A stretch of 32,813 bases of DNA from JBKPCD01 sp046727175. GTDB lineage: Bacteria > Acidobacteriota > Vicinamibacteria > Vicinamibacterales > 2-12-FULL-66-21. The notes beneath the pieces are model-generated. The model was given only the letters and a program-made list of their open reading frames with translations. It had not been told where the DNA came from and searched no databases. The position numbers and the translations under genes are program-made. The stretch's first letter is position 1. Each line of letters opens with the position of its first letter. The DNA lies in assembly GCA_046727175.1 (NCBI GenBank), contig JBKPCD010000122.1, forward strand, positions 1 through 32,813. Reading direction: 5' to 3'. Of this stretch, positions 16,464 through 24,679 are shown in pieces.

Positions 16464-17744
16464 ATGATCAAAGACACTGCATTCGAAATGGCTGTCTCGA
16501 GTGTCCGCTTCGGCGTCGGCGTGACGCGGGAAGTCGGAATGGATCTGAAGGAGATGGGCGTGCGGTCCGTGCTCGTCCTGACGGATCCGCTGCTTGCCGG
16601 CTTGCCGCCTGTGCGCACCGTCCTCGAATCACTCGAGCAGAGCGGCGTTTCGTTCGCGCTCTACGATCGCGTACGCATCGAGCCTACCGACGAATCGTTC
16701 CTCGATGCGATCGGGTTCGCTCGTGCGGGCTCGTACGACGCGTATGTCGCCGTCGGCGGAGGCTCGACGATCGACACCGCGAAGGCGGTGAACCTGTACA
16801 CGACCTGCCCTCCCGCGGATTTTCTCGATTACGTGAATCCGCCGATCGGGAAAGGGCTGCCGGTGCCCGGACCCTTGAAACCGCTCATGGCCGTTCCGAC
16901 GACGGCGGGAACCGGCAGCGAAACAACGGGCGTGGCGATCTTCGACCTGAAACGGATGCACGCGAAGACCGGAGTTGCCAACCGGCGGCTGAAGCCGACG
17001 CTCGGGTACCTCGATCCCGAGAATACCCGCACGATGCCTCCGCAGGTCGCGGCGTCGACTGGGCTCGACATTCTGAGCCATGCGCTGGAGTCCTACACCG
17101 CGATGCCGTTCACCGACCGGCCGCGGCCCGAGCGTCCGGCCTTGCGTCCGGCGTACCAGGGATCGAATCCGATCAGCGACGTGTGGTCGTTGCAAGCGCT
17201 GCGAATGGTGACGCAGTTCCTCGTCCGCGCCGTCGATGATCCATCCGACGACGAAGCGCGCGCGAACATGCTTCTGGCGGCGTCGTACGCCGGCGTGGGA
17301 TTCGGGAACGCGGGCGTGCACCTGCCGCACGGCATGTCGTATCCCGTGTCAGGACACGTGAAGAGCTACCGCATGCCCGGCTACGCCATCGATTACCCGC
17401 TGGTACCTCACGGCGTGTCGGTGATCCTCAACGCGCCCGCTGTGTTCCGGTTTACCGCGAGCGCCAATCCCCTCCGTCATCTGCAGGCCGCCGAGGCGCT
17501 TGGAGCCGACGTGTCCGGAACAAAGCCGGAAGACGCCGGGAAGATTCTGGCGGATCGGATCACGTGGTACATGCAACGCCTGAACGTACCGAACGGATTG
17601 AAAGCCATCGGCTACGTCTTGTCGGACATCCCGGCGCTCGTGGAAGGCACGCTGCCACAACATCGCGTGACGAAGTTGTCGCCTCGCCCTGCAGGTCCGG
17701 CTGAACTCAGCGCGCTTTTCGAAGATGCGATGGTCGCGTGGTGA
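16464..17744 (+). CDS. iron-containing alcohol dehydrogenase, hydroxyacid-oxoacid transhydrogenase type
   Basis: A 426-residue group III metal-dependent dehydrogenase. ATG 16464 follows GGAG with eight bases spacing; an earlier in-frame ATG at 16437 lacks an RBS. The cofactor region has AVGGGSTIDTAK (98-107) and TTAGTGSETTG (146-155). Probable iron ligands are D202 and H206 in GLDILSHALE, H289 in HLPHGMSYP, and H316 in VPHGVS. The AYQGSNPISDVWS stretch (230-242) and the GVHLPHGMSYPVSG segment are hallmarks of the hydroxyacid-oxoacid transhydrogenase (HOT/ADHFE1) branch. That branch transfers hydride between a hydroxyacid such as 4-hydroxybutyrate and 2-oxoglutarate using tightly bound NAD. 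It has no signal peptide and acts in the cytoplasm. It is divergent from the molybdenum hydroxylase operon. Confidence 0.88.
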   Translation: MIKDTAFEMAVSSVRFGVGVTREVGMDLKEMGVRSVLVLTDPLLAGLPPVRTVLESLEQSGVSFALYDRVRIEPTDESFLDAIGFARAGSYDAYVAVGGGSTIDTAKAVNLYTTCPPADFLDYVNPPIGKGLPVPGPLKPLMAVPTTAGTGSETTGVAIFDLKRMHAKTGVANRRLKPTLGYLDPENTRTMPPQVAASTGLDILSHALESYTAMPFTDRPRPERPALRPAYQGSNPISDVWSLQALRMVTQFLVRAVDDPSDDEARANMLLAASYAGVGFGNAGVHLPHGMSYPVSGHVKSYRMPGYAIDYPLVPHGVSVILNAPAVFRFTASANPLRHLQAAEALGADVSGTKPEDAGKILADRITWYMQRLNVPNGLKAIGYVLSDIPALVEGTLPQHRVTKLSPRPAGPAELSALFEDAMVAW

Positions 17745-17779
17745 CGTGACGCTGAGAGAGGCGGGATCGACGTTGAGAT

Positions 17780-17811
17780 CGCGCCGGATGCAATTGCTCG
17801 CACCCGGCGCG
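17780..17811. terminator. shared hairpin between convergent genes
   Basis: CGCGCCGG (17780-17787) and CCGGCGCG (17804-17811) form a perfect 8-bp stem with a 16-nt loop. It is placed between the end of the Fe-ADH gene (17744) and the end of the ScyD-like gene (17818). There is no T-run on either side, so intrinsic termination is uncertain. Confidence 0.4.
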
Positions 17812-17817
17812 TGAGTG

Positions 17818-18954
17818 TCAGGGAACGACCTTGACGACCGTGCCGGCCGTCGGGGATACAGAAAAGTTCGTCACGTAGATCGATCCGTCACGATCAATCG
17901 CGATGCCTCCTGGCGCTACCAGACCAGCGCCGGGCGCAACGATTGTCGTTGGTGCACCTCCGCCGGCGGGGACGCGATAGAGCGAGCCCGTTCCTCCTTG
18001 TGGGGGCGGGCCACCAGCGGAACTGATTTGAAGCACGTACAGGGAACCGTCCTCGGCAAACGCGATGTCGATGATCTTCGTGAAGCCGCTGGCGTAGATT
18101 TCGGGCGCACCGCCAGCCGCGGGCACGCGATAGACATTCGCCTGGCCCAGAAGGAAGGGGAACCCCGTGAGCTGCCCAACATACAGCTGGCCGTCAGGTC
18201 CCTGCGTCACGGTTGTCGGGACCGCCTGGAACGTCGTCGCGCCAACACTGCCGTCCGGGAAGACCGCCAGATTCGAGATCGCTCCGTTGGCGTCGACGGC
18301 GTTGAGCGCGTTGCCGCCGGCGTCGGTGAAGACCTGCCGGCCCGGCTGGGCGAGCAAACCGTACGGGTTCGAATCGTACGCGCCGCCATCGGGGTTGTCG
18401 CTCCTTTCGAATGCCGAGATGTCTTCCTCGAAAGACCACTTGCCGTTCGGCTGGAACCGAACGAGTCGGCCGAACTTCGCGCCAACCGCTGCAAACTCCG
18501 GGTGGGCGGTATCGTTGAACCGGCGCGCCGGATCGAATCCGGCACCGATCGTGACGAAGCCATTCCCGCGTCCCTGAAAATCGACGTCATGCGCGCCGAT
18601 CGACGAGGTCCCCGCCATCGGCCCCGTTTGAACCGACAGCGAGGGCAGCCCTGTCACAATGCGCTCCTGCGCCGGCGAGTCTCCAAGCCTGATGCGCGTG
18701 ACTGCTGCGGACGCGCCATAGCAGACAAGCGCATTGGCGAAGTTGACAATACACGGCCCCGCTCCGCCGCTGCCAGCTTCGGCGACGTAGAGGCCGCCTT
18801 CGGGTCCGAAGTTGAGGCCCCGCGGGTTATTGAGGCCCTGGGCCACCACTTCAAGTGTTGCCCGCGCCTGAAGCGGTGTCGGCGCAGGTACGAGAATCGT
18901 AATCAATGTTACGGTGGCAAGCGCCGCACCGAGCCGACGCGAAAGGGGCAACAT
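17818..18954 (-). CDS. secreted ScyD/ScyE-like NHL-repeat protein
   Basis: A 378-residue exported protein. ATG 18954 follows GGAGGT with five bases spacing. A signal peptide covers about 1-30 (TLITILVPAP then LQARA). The mature part starts VVAQGLNNPRGLNFGPEGG and is a beta propeller with repeated GxLYV-type blades: GGLYVAEAG, GQLYVGQLTG, GSLYVLQI and GSIYVTNF. The same arrangement, with the conserved ERSDNPDGGAYDSNPYG segment, is seen in the ScyD/ScyE family named after cyanobacterial scytonemin biosynthesis genes. No scytonemin pathway is present here and the family is widespread, so the name gives fold rather than function. It stands alone on its strand. Confidence 0.8.
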   Translation of the reverse strand: MLPLSRRLGAALATVTLITILVPAPTPLQARATLEVVAQGLNNPRGLNFGPEGGLYVAEAGSGGAGPCIVNFANALVCYGASAAVTRIRLGDSPAQERIVTGLPSLSVQTGPMAGTSSIGAHDVDFQGRGNGFVTIGAGFDPARRFNDTAHPEFAAVGAKFGRLVRFQPNGKWSFEEDISAFERSDNPDGGAYDSNPYGLLAQPGRQVFTDAGGNALNAVDANGAISNLAVFPDGSVGATTFQAVPTTVTQGPDGQLYVGQLTGFPFLLGQANVYRVPAAGGAPEIYASGFTKIIDIAFAEDGSLYVLQISSAGGPPPQGGTGSLYRVPAGGGAPTTIVAPGAGLVAPGGIAIDRDGSIYVTNFSVSPTAGTVVKVVP

Positions 18955-19101
18955 GAGAGACCTCCGTTCAGAGTGCCAAGGTTGTGTGAGAGGATTCCAG
19001 CTCGCAGCCCGACGATCAGAGCTTTAAATGCCACCCGTGTCAAGTGGACGCGTGGGCCACGACGAGATCTTCCAGAGCGTCGCCGTGATACGCTGCGATC
19101 C

Positions 19102-20043
19102 ATGCCCGTTACATCCATTGCCGACTCGGTGTTGAATGCGATCGGTGGAACGCCCGTCGTTCGTCTCCGGCGGATCGTCGGCGCAGCCGACGCCGACGTC
19201 GTCATCAAGCTCGAAGCTCTGAACCCGACTGGCTCGTACAAAGATCGGATGGCGCTCGCGATGATCGAAGGCGCCGAGGCGCGCGGGGCACTACGGCCCG
19301 GCATGCGCGTGGTGGAATTCACGGGTGGCAGCACCGGATCGTCGCTGGCGATGGTCTGCGCGGCCAAAGGCTATCGGTTCGTCGTGCTTTCCTCGGATGC
19401 GTTTTCGCGCGAGAAGCTGCTGACGATGGAAGCGTTCGGCGCGGAGCTGCGGATGGTTCCGAGTGACGGCGGGAAGGTCACGCCCGCGCTGTTCGAGCGA
19501 TTCAAGAAGGAGATCGCGGTCCTTGCGAACGAACCAGATACGTTCTGGACCGATCAGTTCCACAACGAGGACGCTGTACGCGGGTACATGGGCATCGGGC
19601 ACGAGCTCCTGCAGCAGACCGACGGAAGGATTGACGTGTTCTGCGGGGCCGTCGGCACCGGTGGAATGTTGCGCGGCGTGTGGCGCGCGCTGCGGGATGC
19701 CGGCAGTCGCTCACGAATCGTGGCGCTCGAGCCGTCATCGTCTCCAGCGCTGACGGAAGGGCGCGGCGGCGCTCACCGCGTAGAAGGGATCGGCACCGGG
19801 AGCGTGCCACCGCACATGCAGGATCGGCCGTACGACGAGGCGCGCGCTGTCGACGAAGCCGACGCGCGGGCGATGGCGAATCAACTTGCCCGCGAGGAGG
19901 GCCTGCTGGTCGGCACGTCCAGTGGACTCAACATCGCCGCCGCGATGAAGCTGGCGCGTGAACTGGGGCCGGGGAAGACCGTCGCGACTGTTGCCGTCGA
20001 TACGGGTTTGAAATATCTGGCGGGCGATCTGTTCGGACAGTGA
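19102..20043 (+). CDS. cysteine-synthase-fold PLP-dependent enzyme (fold type II)
   Basis: A 313-residue cytoplasmic enzyme. The frame is open much further upstream, but the family N-terminus (IADSVLNAIGGTPVVRLRRI) begins right after ATG 19102, and upstream sequence belongs to the antisense ScyD-like gene. K47 in NPTGSYKDR is the Schiff-base lysine, and GAVGTGGMLRG is the PLP-phosphate loop. The substrate/PLP loop reads EFTGGSTGSSLA rather than the usual TSGNTG, so the Asn that normally contacts PLP O3' is replaced by Ser. It is therefore probably not a housekeeping CysK/CysM. Cysteine desulfhydrase, another O-acetylserine/phosphoserine lyase or a specialised beta-replacement enzyme are alternatives. 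No serine acetyltransferase is adjacent. Confidence 0.85.
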   Translation: MPVTSIADSVLNAIGGTPVVRLRRIVGAADADVVIKLEALNPTGSYKDRMALAMIEGAEARGALRPGMRVVEFTGGSTGSSLAMVCAAKGYRFVVLSSDAFSREKLLTMEAFGAELRMVPSDGGKVTPALFERFKKEIAVLANEPDTFWTDQFHNEDAVRGYMGIGHELLQQTDGRIDVFCGAVGTGGMLRGVWRALRDAGSRSRIVALEPSSSPALTEGRGGAHRVEGIGTGSVPPHMQDRPYDEARAVDEADARAMANQLAREEGLLVGTSSGLNIAAAMKLARELGPGKTVATVAVDTGLKYLAGDLFGQ

Positions 20044-20044
20044 A

Positions 20045-20066
20045 GCCGGCGTTGGCACCGGCACTT
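20045..20066. terminator. short hairpin with T-run after PLP enzyme gene
   Basis: GCCGG (20045-20049) pairs with CCGGC (20058-20062) around an 8-nt loop and is followed by ACTTTT. It begins immediately after the stop of the PLP enzyme gene and lies between convergent genes. The stem is short, so it is a modest candidate. Confidence 0.35.
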
Positions 20067-20077
20067 TTCAGCGGCAG

Positions 20078-20755
20078 TCAAAAACGCCAGACAACCCGCA
20101 CACCCGACCGGAACACCCTGTAGGGATCGTCGGTGATGAGGCCGGTCGTGAAACGGAACTCTGGCGCGATGGTGAGCTGCGACGTGGCGCGTACGAAAAG
20201 CAGGAGGCCCCCCGTGAGTCCGCCAGCGACCATCCGTCGTGAAGACGTTTCGTCCGCCAGACGGTAGTTCGCGGGCAAATCAATCAAGGGCGACACGAAC
20301 GTGGTGGTGCGCACGAGGTGGCTCGTGTAAACGCGTGACGAAACGCCGGCAAGAACACCGATATTGACGCGACCCGGCTCACGGCTGCGCCAGACAGCGT
20401 GCGCTGACCAGCCGGCGCCGGCAGTCTGTCTGCGCTCGGAGCGCGCGCGGATTCCGTACAACTCGATTTCCTCGTGCGTGGGATTCGGTACCGGCGGAAA
20501 CGCCACGATGATCGACTCGCCACTCCCGGCAGTCGTCGTCCGGAATCCGCGCTCGATCTCGACTTCGACGCCCCACGCGTCGGTGAGCTGGACGCCGACC
20601 ACTCCTCCGAGCGACGGCACGGCACCGCCCGGAATGTTGCCGCGGTCCCCGGCGTCTGCGGCCGTGGTCGCCGCGACATACAACCGCGACTGCGCGTGAG
20701 CGGGCGGAATCCCAAACGGCAGCAGGGCCACCAAGCAGAATGCCGATCGTGTCAT
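20078..20755 (-). CDS. small outer-membrane beta-barrel protein
   Basis: A 225-residue exported protein. The signal peptide runs from CLVALLPFGIPPAHAQ, with cleavage near residue 22. The mature sequence alternates hydrophobic and polar residues in strands typical of an 8-stranded barrel: LGGVVGVQLTDAWGVEVEIE, VNIGVLAGVSSRVYT, MVAGGLTGGLLLFV and LTIAPEFRFTTGLI. It ends in VRVVWRF, a C-terminal aromatic beta-signal for BAM insertion. The ATG at 20755 directly follows a GGAGG, with a second GGAGAG eight bases upstream. The role is unknown; small barrels of this type are structural or adhesin-like. It lies 94 bp downstream of the GH3 gene on the same strand and may be cotranscribed with it. Confidence 0.75.
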   Translation of the reverse strand: MTRSAFCLVALLPFGIPPAHAQSRLYVAATTAADAGDRGNIPGGAVPSLGGVVGVQLTDAWGVEVEIERGFRTTTAGSGESIIVAFPPVPNPTHEEIELYGIRARSERRQTAGAGWSAHAVWRSREPGRVNIGVLAGVSSRVYTSHLVRTTTFVSPLIDLPANYRLADETSSRRMVAGGLTGGLLLFVRATSQLTIAPEFRFTTGLITDDPYRVFRSGVRVVWRF

Positions 20756-20849
20756 CCTCCACTCTCCAGAAGTGAAGGCGCAGGTGACGCGAAAACCGGC
20801 TCACCCCCCGGTCGAACTGTCGACCTGTCCTGACCGCTCGACCCGTGGT

Positions 20850-23114
20850 TCAGCGTTCGCTCGCGGTCCATTGCCTGGGAGTGGAAACTTCGAACCGTCC
20901 CTTCGCCCGGATGTCCATCGAGGAGCTTCCGACCAGCACTTCGAACGCTCCCGGTTCCACGACCCAGGCCTTCTTCGAGTCGTCCCAGAACGCGAGCCGC
21001 TCGGCGGCGACGGAGAGGTTCACGGTCCGCTTCTCTCCAGGAGCGAGGTGAATTCGCTCGAAGCCAGCCAATTGCTTCTTCGGCCGCTTGACGCGTGCGG
21101 CAGTGTCGCGGACGTAGAACTGCACGACTTCGTCGCCCGTACGGCGGCCGCTGTTCTGCACATCCACGTGAACATCCAACTGTCCCCGGGGAACGCTGCT
21201 CGCGATCCTCAGGTTCGTGTACTCGAAGGTGGTGTAGCCGAGACCGTGGCCGAAGACGTAGTCGGTCTGGCCATCGAAGTACATGTAGGTGAAACCTCTG
21301 GTGATGTCGTATTCGGTCATCGGCGGAACATCCTGCGCCGATTGATACACCGTGTAAGGGAGCCGCCCCGCGGGACTGTAGTCGCCGAACAAGACGTCGG
21401 CGATCGCTGTGCCTCCTTCTTCGCCCGCCCAGAACATGTCGAGGATCGCAGGCGCATTCGGAGGTTGCTGGGCGGGGCCACCCGCGAGCGACACCGGTCC
21501 GCCGTTCTGCAGAACGATGATGCTCTTCGGGTTTGCCTCCAGCATCCGTCGCACGAGTTGCAGCTGCACCGGCGGCAGATTCAGGTAGCCGCGATCGAGA
21601 CCTTCGCGCTCCAGGAGCTCGTTGATGCCGACGAACAGGATGGCCACGTCGGCCTGCTTCGCAGCCGCCACCGCTTCCGCGTGGCTGGCTTCGGGATTGT
21701 CGCTTTCAACGATCCCGCTGCCGCGCGCGTACAGCACCTTCGTGTCGTTCCCGACCTTCTTCTTGATGCCATCGAGCGGCTTGACGAAGGTGGAGTACAG
21801 CCCGGTGTAATTCGGGCCGGTCTGCGCGAAATCGGCGAACGGCCCGATGACGGCGATGGTCTTGAGCGCCGTTCTGTCGAGCGGCAGGAAGTTGTCTCTA
21901 TTGGCGAGCAGCACGATTGATTCCTGCGCGAGCCGCAACGCGAGCCGCCGGTGCGCGGGCGATTCGATGACATCGCGCGTCAATTTCGTGTAGGGCACCA
22001 CCGCGGGCGGGTCGAGCTCGCCCAGCCGGAATCGCACCCGCAGGACACGTCGCAGCGCCTGGTCGACGTGCTGCTCCGTCAGCAGCCCCTGTTGGACCGC
22101 CTTCGGCAAGACGCGGGCGTAAGCGGAGTTGTCGAGATCGCTGCCGACGAGGATGGTCTTCGCAGCAGCTTCTTCGACGGTCGCGTACTTCTTGTGACCG
22201 GTGACCAGCCGCTCGACGGCGCCGCTGTCCGGCACGATGAAACCGTCGAACTTCCATTCGTCGCGCAGCACCGTCTTGAGCAGCCACTCGTTTTCGGCCC
22301 CGGGCGTCCCATTGATCGAGTTGTAGGACGACATGATCGACTGAGCCTTGCCCTCGACGATCCCCGCCCTGAAGTGCGGCAGGTAGTACTCTCTCAGCAT
22401 GCGCTCGCTCACCGTCACGTCGATCTTCGTGCGGTCGCGCTCTTCGTTGTTGACGGCGTAGTGCTTGAGCGTCGCCGCCAGTTTCAGATACTTCGGGTCG
22501 TCTCCTTGCGTCCCCTTCACGTACGCGACCGCCATGCGCGAGGTCAACCAGGGATCCTCGCCGAATGCTTCCCAGATCCTGCCCCAACGCGGGTCGCGGC
22601 TGATGTTGATGACCGGCGATCGGTAGACGAGGCCGTTGTGCCGAAGCCGTTCGCCGGTCGCCGTCACGGTGACCATCTGACCTTGCCCGCCGGTTGGCTC
22701 CTGCGTGCCGGTCACGGTCGGCCAGTAGTTGTGGACCGCTCTGCCTTCGTCAGCGATCGCCGCGGCGACGTCGTGCACCAGTGCCGGATCCCACGTCGCC
22801 GCCATCGCGATCGGCACGGGAAACATCGTGGTCGGCTGCGTCCAGACGATGCCGTGGAGGCTCTGGTTCCAGCCGTTCATCGGCGGAATGTGGAGCCGAT
22901 CGATTGCGGGCGCCGTCGTGCTCAGCAGCGAGATCTTCTCCGCCAGGGTCAGGCGCGGGATCAGATCGTCGATTCGGGCTTCGAGCGGCTGCGAGGGATC
23001 GAGATACGTCTGCTTCTGCGAGGCATCGGCAGGAGCCGTTCGCTGGGCAGCGGCCGCCAGCAGCAGCGGTGCGACGACGACCAGCGACAGGATGGGCCAC
23101 AGGAGCCATCTCAT
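20850..23114 (-). CDS. GH3-family beta-glycosidase, exported
   Basis: A 754-residue glycoside hydrolase family 3 enzyme. ATG 23114 follows GGAG with eight bases spacing and opens a signal peptide (WLLWPILSLVVVAPLLLAAAAQ). The N-terminal TIM barrel shows GWNQSLHG, RDPRWGRIWEAFGEDPWL, KHYAVNNEE (K217, H218) and GFIVPDSGAVE with D296 as probable nucleophile. The alpha/beta sandwich has ESIVLLANRDNFLPL and EREGLDRGYLNLPPVQ, which carries the likely acid/base Glu. A C-terminal FnIII-like domain (VDVQNSGRRTGDEVVQFYV) completes the typical bacterial GH3 layout. Beta-glucosidase or beta-xylosidase activity is likely; motif reading cannot decide. Its start overlaps the stop of a rhamnosidase remnant, and an SGNH hydrolase gene precedes that. 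Confidence 0.93.
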   Translation of the reverse strand: MRWLLWPILSLVVVAPLLLAAAAQRTAPADASQKQTYLDPSQPLEARIDDLIPRLTLAEKISLLSTTAPAIDRLHIPPMNGWNQSLHGIVWTQPTTMFPVPIAMAATWDPALVHDVAAAIADEGRAVHNYWPTVTGTQEPTGGQGQMVTVTATGERLRHNGLVYRSPVINISRDPRWGRIWEAFGEDPWLTSRMAVAYVKGTQGDDPKYLKLAATLKHYAVNNEERDRTKIDVTVSERMLREYYLPHFRAGIVEGKAQSIMSSYNSINGTPGAENEWLLKTVLRDEWKFDGFIVPDSGAVERLVTGHKKYATVEEAAAKTILVGSDLDNSAYARVLPKAVQQGLLTEQHVDQALRRVLRVRFRLGELDPPAVVPYTKLTRDVIESPAHRRLALRLAQESIVLLANRDNFLPLDRTALKTIAVIGPFADFAQTGPNYTGLYSTFVKPLDGIKKKVGNDTKVLYARGSGIVESDNPEASHAEAVAAAKQADVAILFVGINELLEREGLDRGYLNLPPVQLQLVRRMLEANPKSIIVLQNGGPVSLAGGPAQQPPNAPAILDMFWAGEEGGTAIADVLFGDYSPAGRLPYTVYQSAQDVPPMTEYDITRGFTYMYFDGQTDYVFGHGLGYTTFEYTNLRIASSVPRGQLDVHVDVQNSGRRTGDEVVQFYVRDTAARVKRPKKQLAGFERIHLAPGEKRTVNLSVAAERLAFWDDSKKAWVVEPGAFEVLVGSSSMDIRAKGRFEVSTPRQWTASER

Positions 23115-23445
23115 TCTCTGTACTCCAGTCCGGATGGAACCGTGACGCCAGTCGATTCCCGGACGGATGCGAGCCTTTCGGGCCGTTCTTCCATCGGCGG
23201 AATCGTGCCCGGCACGAGGAGCCACCGATTCGGCGTGTCGATACCGCCGGAAGTGAGACGCCGTAGTCTGAAGGCGATGCACCGGGGACGGCAATCCACT
23301 TCGCACTCCAGGTCTTCGTCAGCAGATCGGGCTGGATCGCGGGTCCCGCGCCCGCTTGCGCAAAGAGACGGAGTGGCGCGAGCCGGCGGCCGAGCGCCGG
23401 CCGCGCAAGAATCGATGCTGATTGCTGGAATGTTCGGCGCTCCAT
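23111..23445 (-). pseudogene. remnant of an alpha-L-rhamnosidase (GH78-like) gene
   Basis: From ATG 23445 the minus strand encodes a leader (MERRTFQQSASILARPALG) and then TWSAKWIAVPGASPSDYGV. This matches the opening of bacterial GH78 rhamnosidases. Near 23255 the homology jumps frame: the neighbouring frame reads TPNRWLLVPGTIPPMEERPE then RLASVRESTGVTVPSG. This matches the conserved W-L-V-P-x-x-I-P-x-M-E segment normally found several hundred residues further on. A stop (23111-23113) follows soon after. The intact gene would be over 2 kb, so most of it is lost: an internal deletion with frameshift plus loss of the 3' part. It starts 7 bp after the SGNH gene stop and its stop overlaps the GH3 start, so it sits inside the glycan operon. 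Confidence 0.65.
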
Positions 23446-23451
23446 TCGACA

Positions 23452-24492
23452 TCACTTCTCGAGATACCAGGTACTGGCCAGCGAGTCGGTCTGAAAAAAC
23501 CTCAGCAGCATATCCGCGACCTTCTGTCGGCCGCTGTCGCTTGGATGAGTGCCGTCGGTGGCCAGGTCCTTGCGCTCGTAGACCAAGCCATCGCTCTTCC
23601 TCGGCGTCGTTCCGTCGGCCCAAAGATATGGACCCCACAGCAATACCGGGCTTCGTACCGACCCTCGTGCGGGATCGGGGTTCAGGTTCGGGTCGCCCTT
23701 GATCTGATCGTGGATCAACCAGCGCACAGCGAACGCTCCCTCATACGCATACGGCTCGGGGTTCAACGGCATCGCCGTCCAACCGCCGTAGATCCGGCTA
23801 CTCAGGTAGGCGATGCGGAGGTTGGTGAAACGCGCCTTGGCGTCATGCAGGACGGCGAGCGTGTCCTTCTGCAACTTTTTTCCGTGTTCCGCGAGATCGC
23901 CGGTTGGTCGAACGTTCGCAAGTTTCACCCAGACGACTTGCACCTGGGTGGGGCTGACGTTTGCGCTCTTGAGGCGCCGATCGGCTTCGATCCACGCCGG
24001 CCCTTTAGGATCGACCCACTGCGCCATCGCCTGCCCACCCTGCGCGCAGTCGACGATTGTGACCTGCGGCGATTTCTTCGCGTCCTGGTCGGCCAGCTGT
24101 TTGAAGAGCGAGAATTCCAGCGTGGCATTTGACATGCTGATCGATATCAGTCCAATCGTGCCTGCCGGCGACGGTTTGCCGCCCGCGTCGAGGGGTTCGA
24201 TCTTCGCCGTCTCCGCACGTGCGATCCTGAAGTGCGTCACGGGTGGCTGATTCTTGCCCCCGCCGTAGAGACCGCCGTCCTCACCTTGGTATCTGTCGTC
24301 GGCGGTCATCTCCGTGAGTGGCTTGAGCCCGACTGAGGCTCTCGGCTCGAGCGCGCGGTCCTGTCCATCTGCGTGTATGGACGACAGGTGGTTGTCAGCA
24401 CGAACTCTCGGAGTGGTGTCCACCGAGTCGAAGGGCAACAGTGCAAGGGCAACGACCGGCACGAACGCGATTGCCAACAGCACGCGTCTCAT
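23452..24492 (-). CDS. secreted SGNH/GDSL-like hydrolase
   Basis: A 346-residue exported protein. ATG 24492 follows GGGAG by six bases and opens a hydrophobic leader (VLLAIAFVPVVALALLPF). SGNH-type blocks are visible. ISMSNAT supplies the probable nucleophile S121 with N122. IVDCAQGGQAMAQW (about 147-159) supplies the Gly block, and DGTHPSDSGRQKVADML near the C-terminus supplies D313 and H316. Relatives are carbohydrate or lipid esterases; a carbohydrate deacetylase role fits the following GH78 remnant and GH3 gene (inference). It is first in a minus-strand set and divergent from the KARI-like gene, with a 184-bp promoter region between them. The catalytic block arrangement is less canonical than in GDSL lipases. 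Confidence 0.65.
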   Translation of the reverse strand: MRRVLLAIAFVPVVALALLPFDSVDTTPRVRADNHLSSIHADGQDRALEPRASVGLKPLTEMTADDRYQGEDGGLYGGGKNQPPVTHFRIARAETAKIEPLDAGGKPSPAGTIGLISISMSNATLEFSLFKQLADQDAKKSPQVTIVDCAQGGQAMAQWVDPKGPAWIEADRRLKSANVSPTQVQVVWVKLANVRPTGDLAEHGKKLQKDTLAVLHDAKARFTNLRIAYLSSRIYGGWTAMPLNPEPYAYEGAFAVRWLIHDQIKGDPNLNPDPARGSVRSPVLLWGPYLWADGTTPRKSDGLVYERKDLATDGTHPSDSGRQKVADMLLRFFQTDSLASTWYLEK

Positions 24493-24679
24493 GTGTGTCT
24501 CCCGACGGTTGCGATGTGCGCGGACGAGCTCCGACCGAGCGCGCCCGACTTTTGCAGAGTGCATTTTGCCATCTCCCACTACAAGCGGTTTCAAACCTGG
24601 AGCCGGCTGCCGCCTCCCGCGCCCCGCGCTTCGACGAGCCTCGCCATATCCAGGCAGGCGGGAAGCCTCAGGAGCGATG

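Noticed and set aside
17815..19101. Long open frame on plus running into the PLP enzyme, which would add over 400 N-terminal residues
   Set aside because: It is antisense to the clearly real ScyD-like gene, is Arg-rich without domain character, and the PLP family N-terminus begins at 19102.
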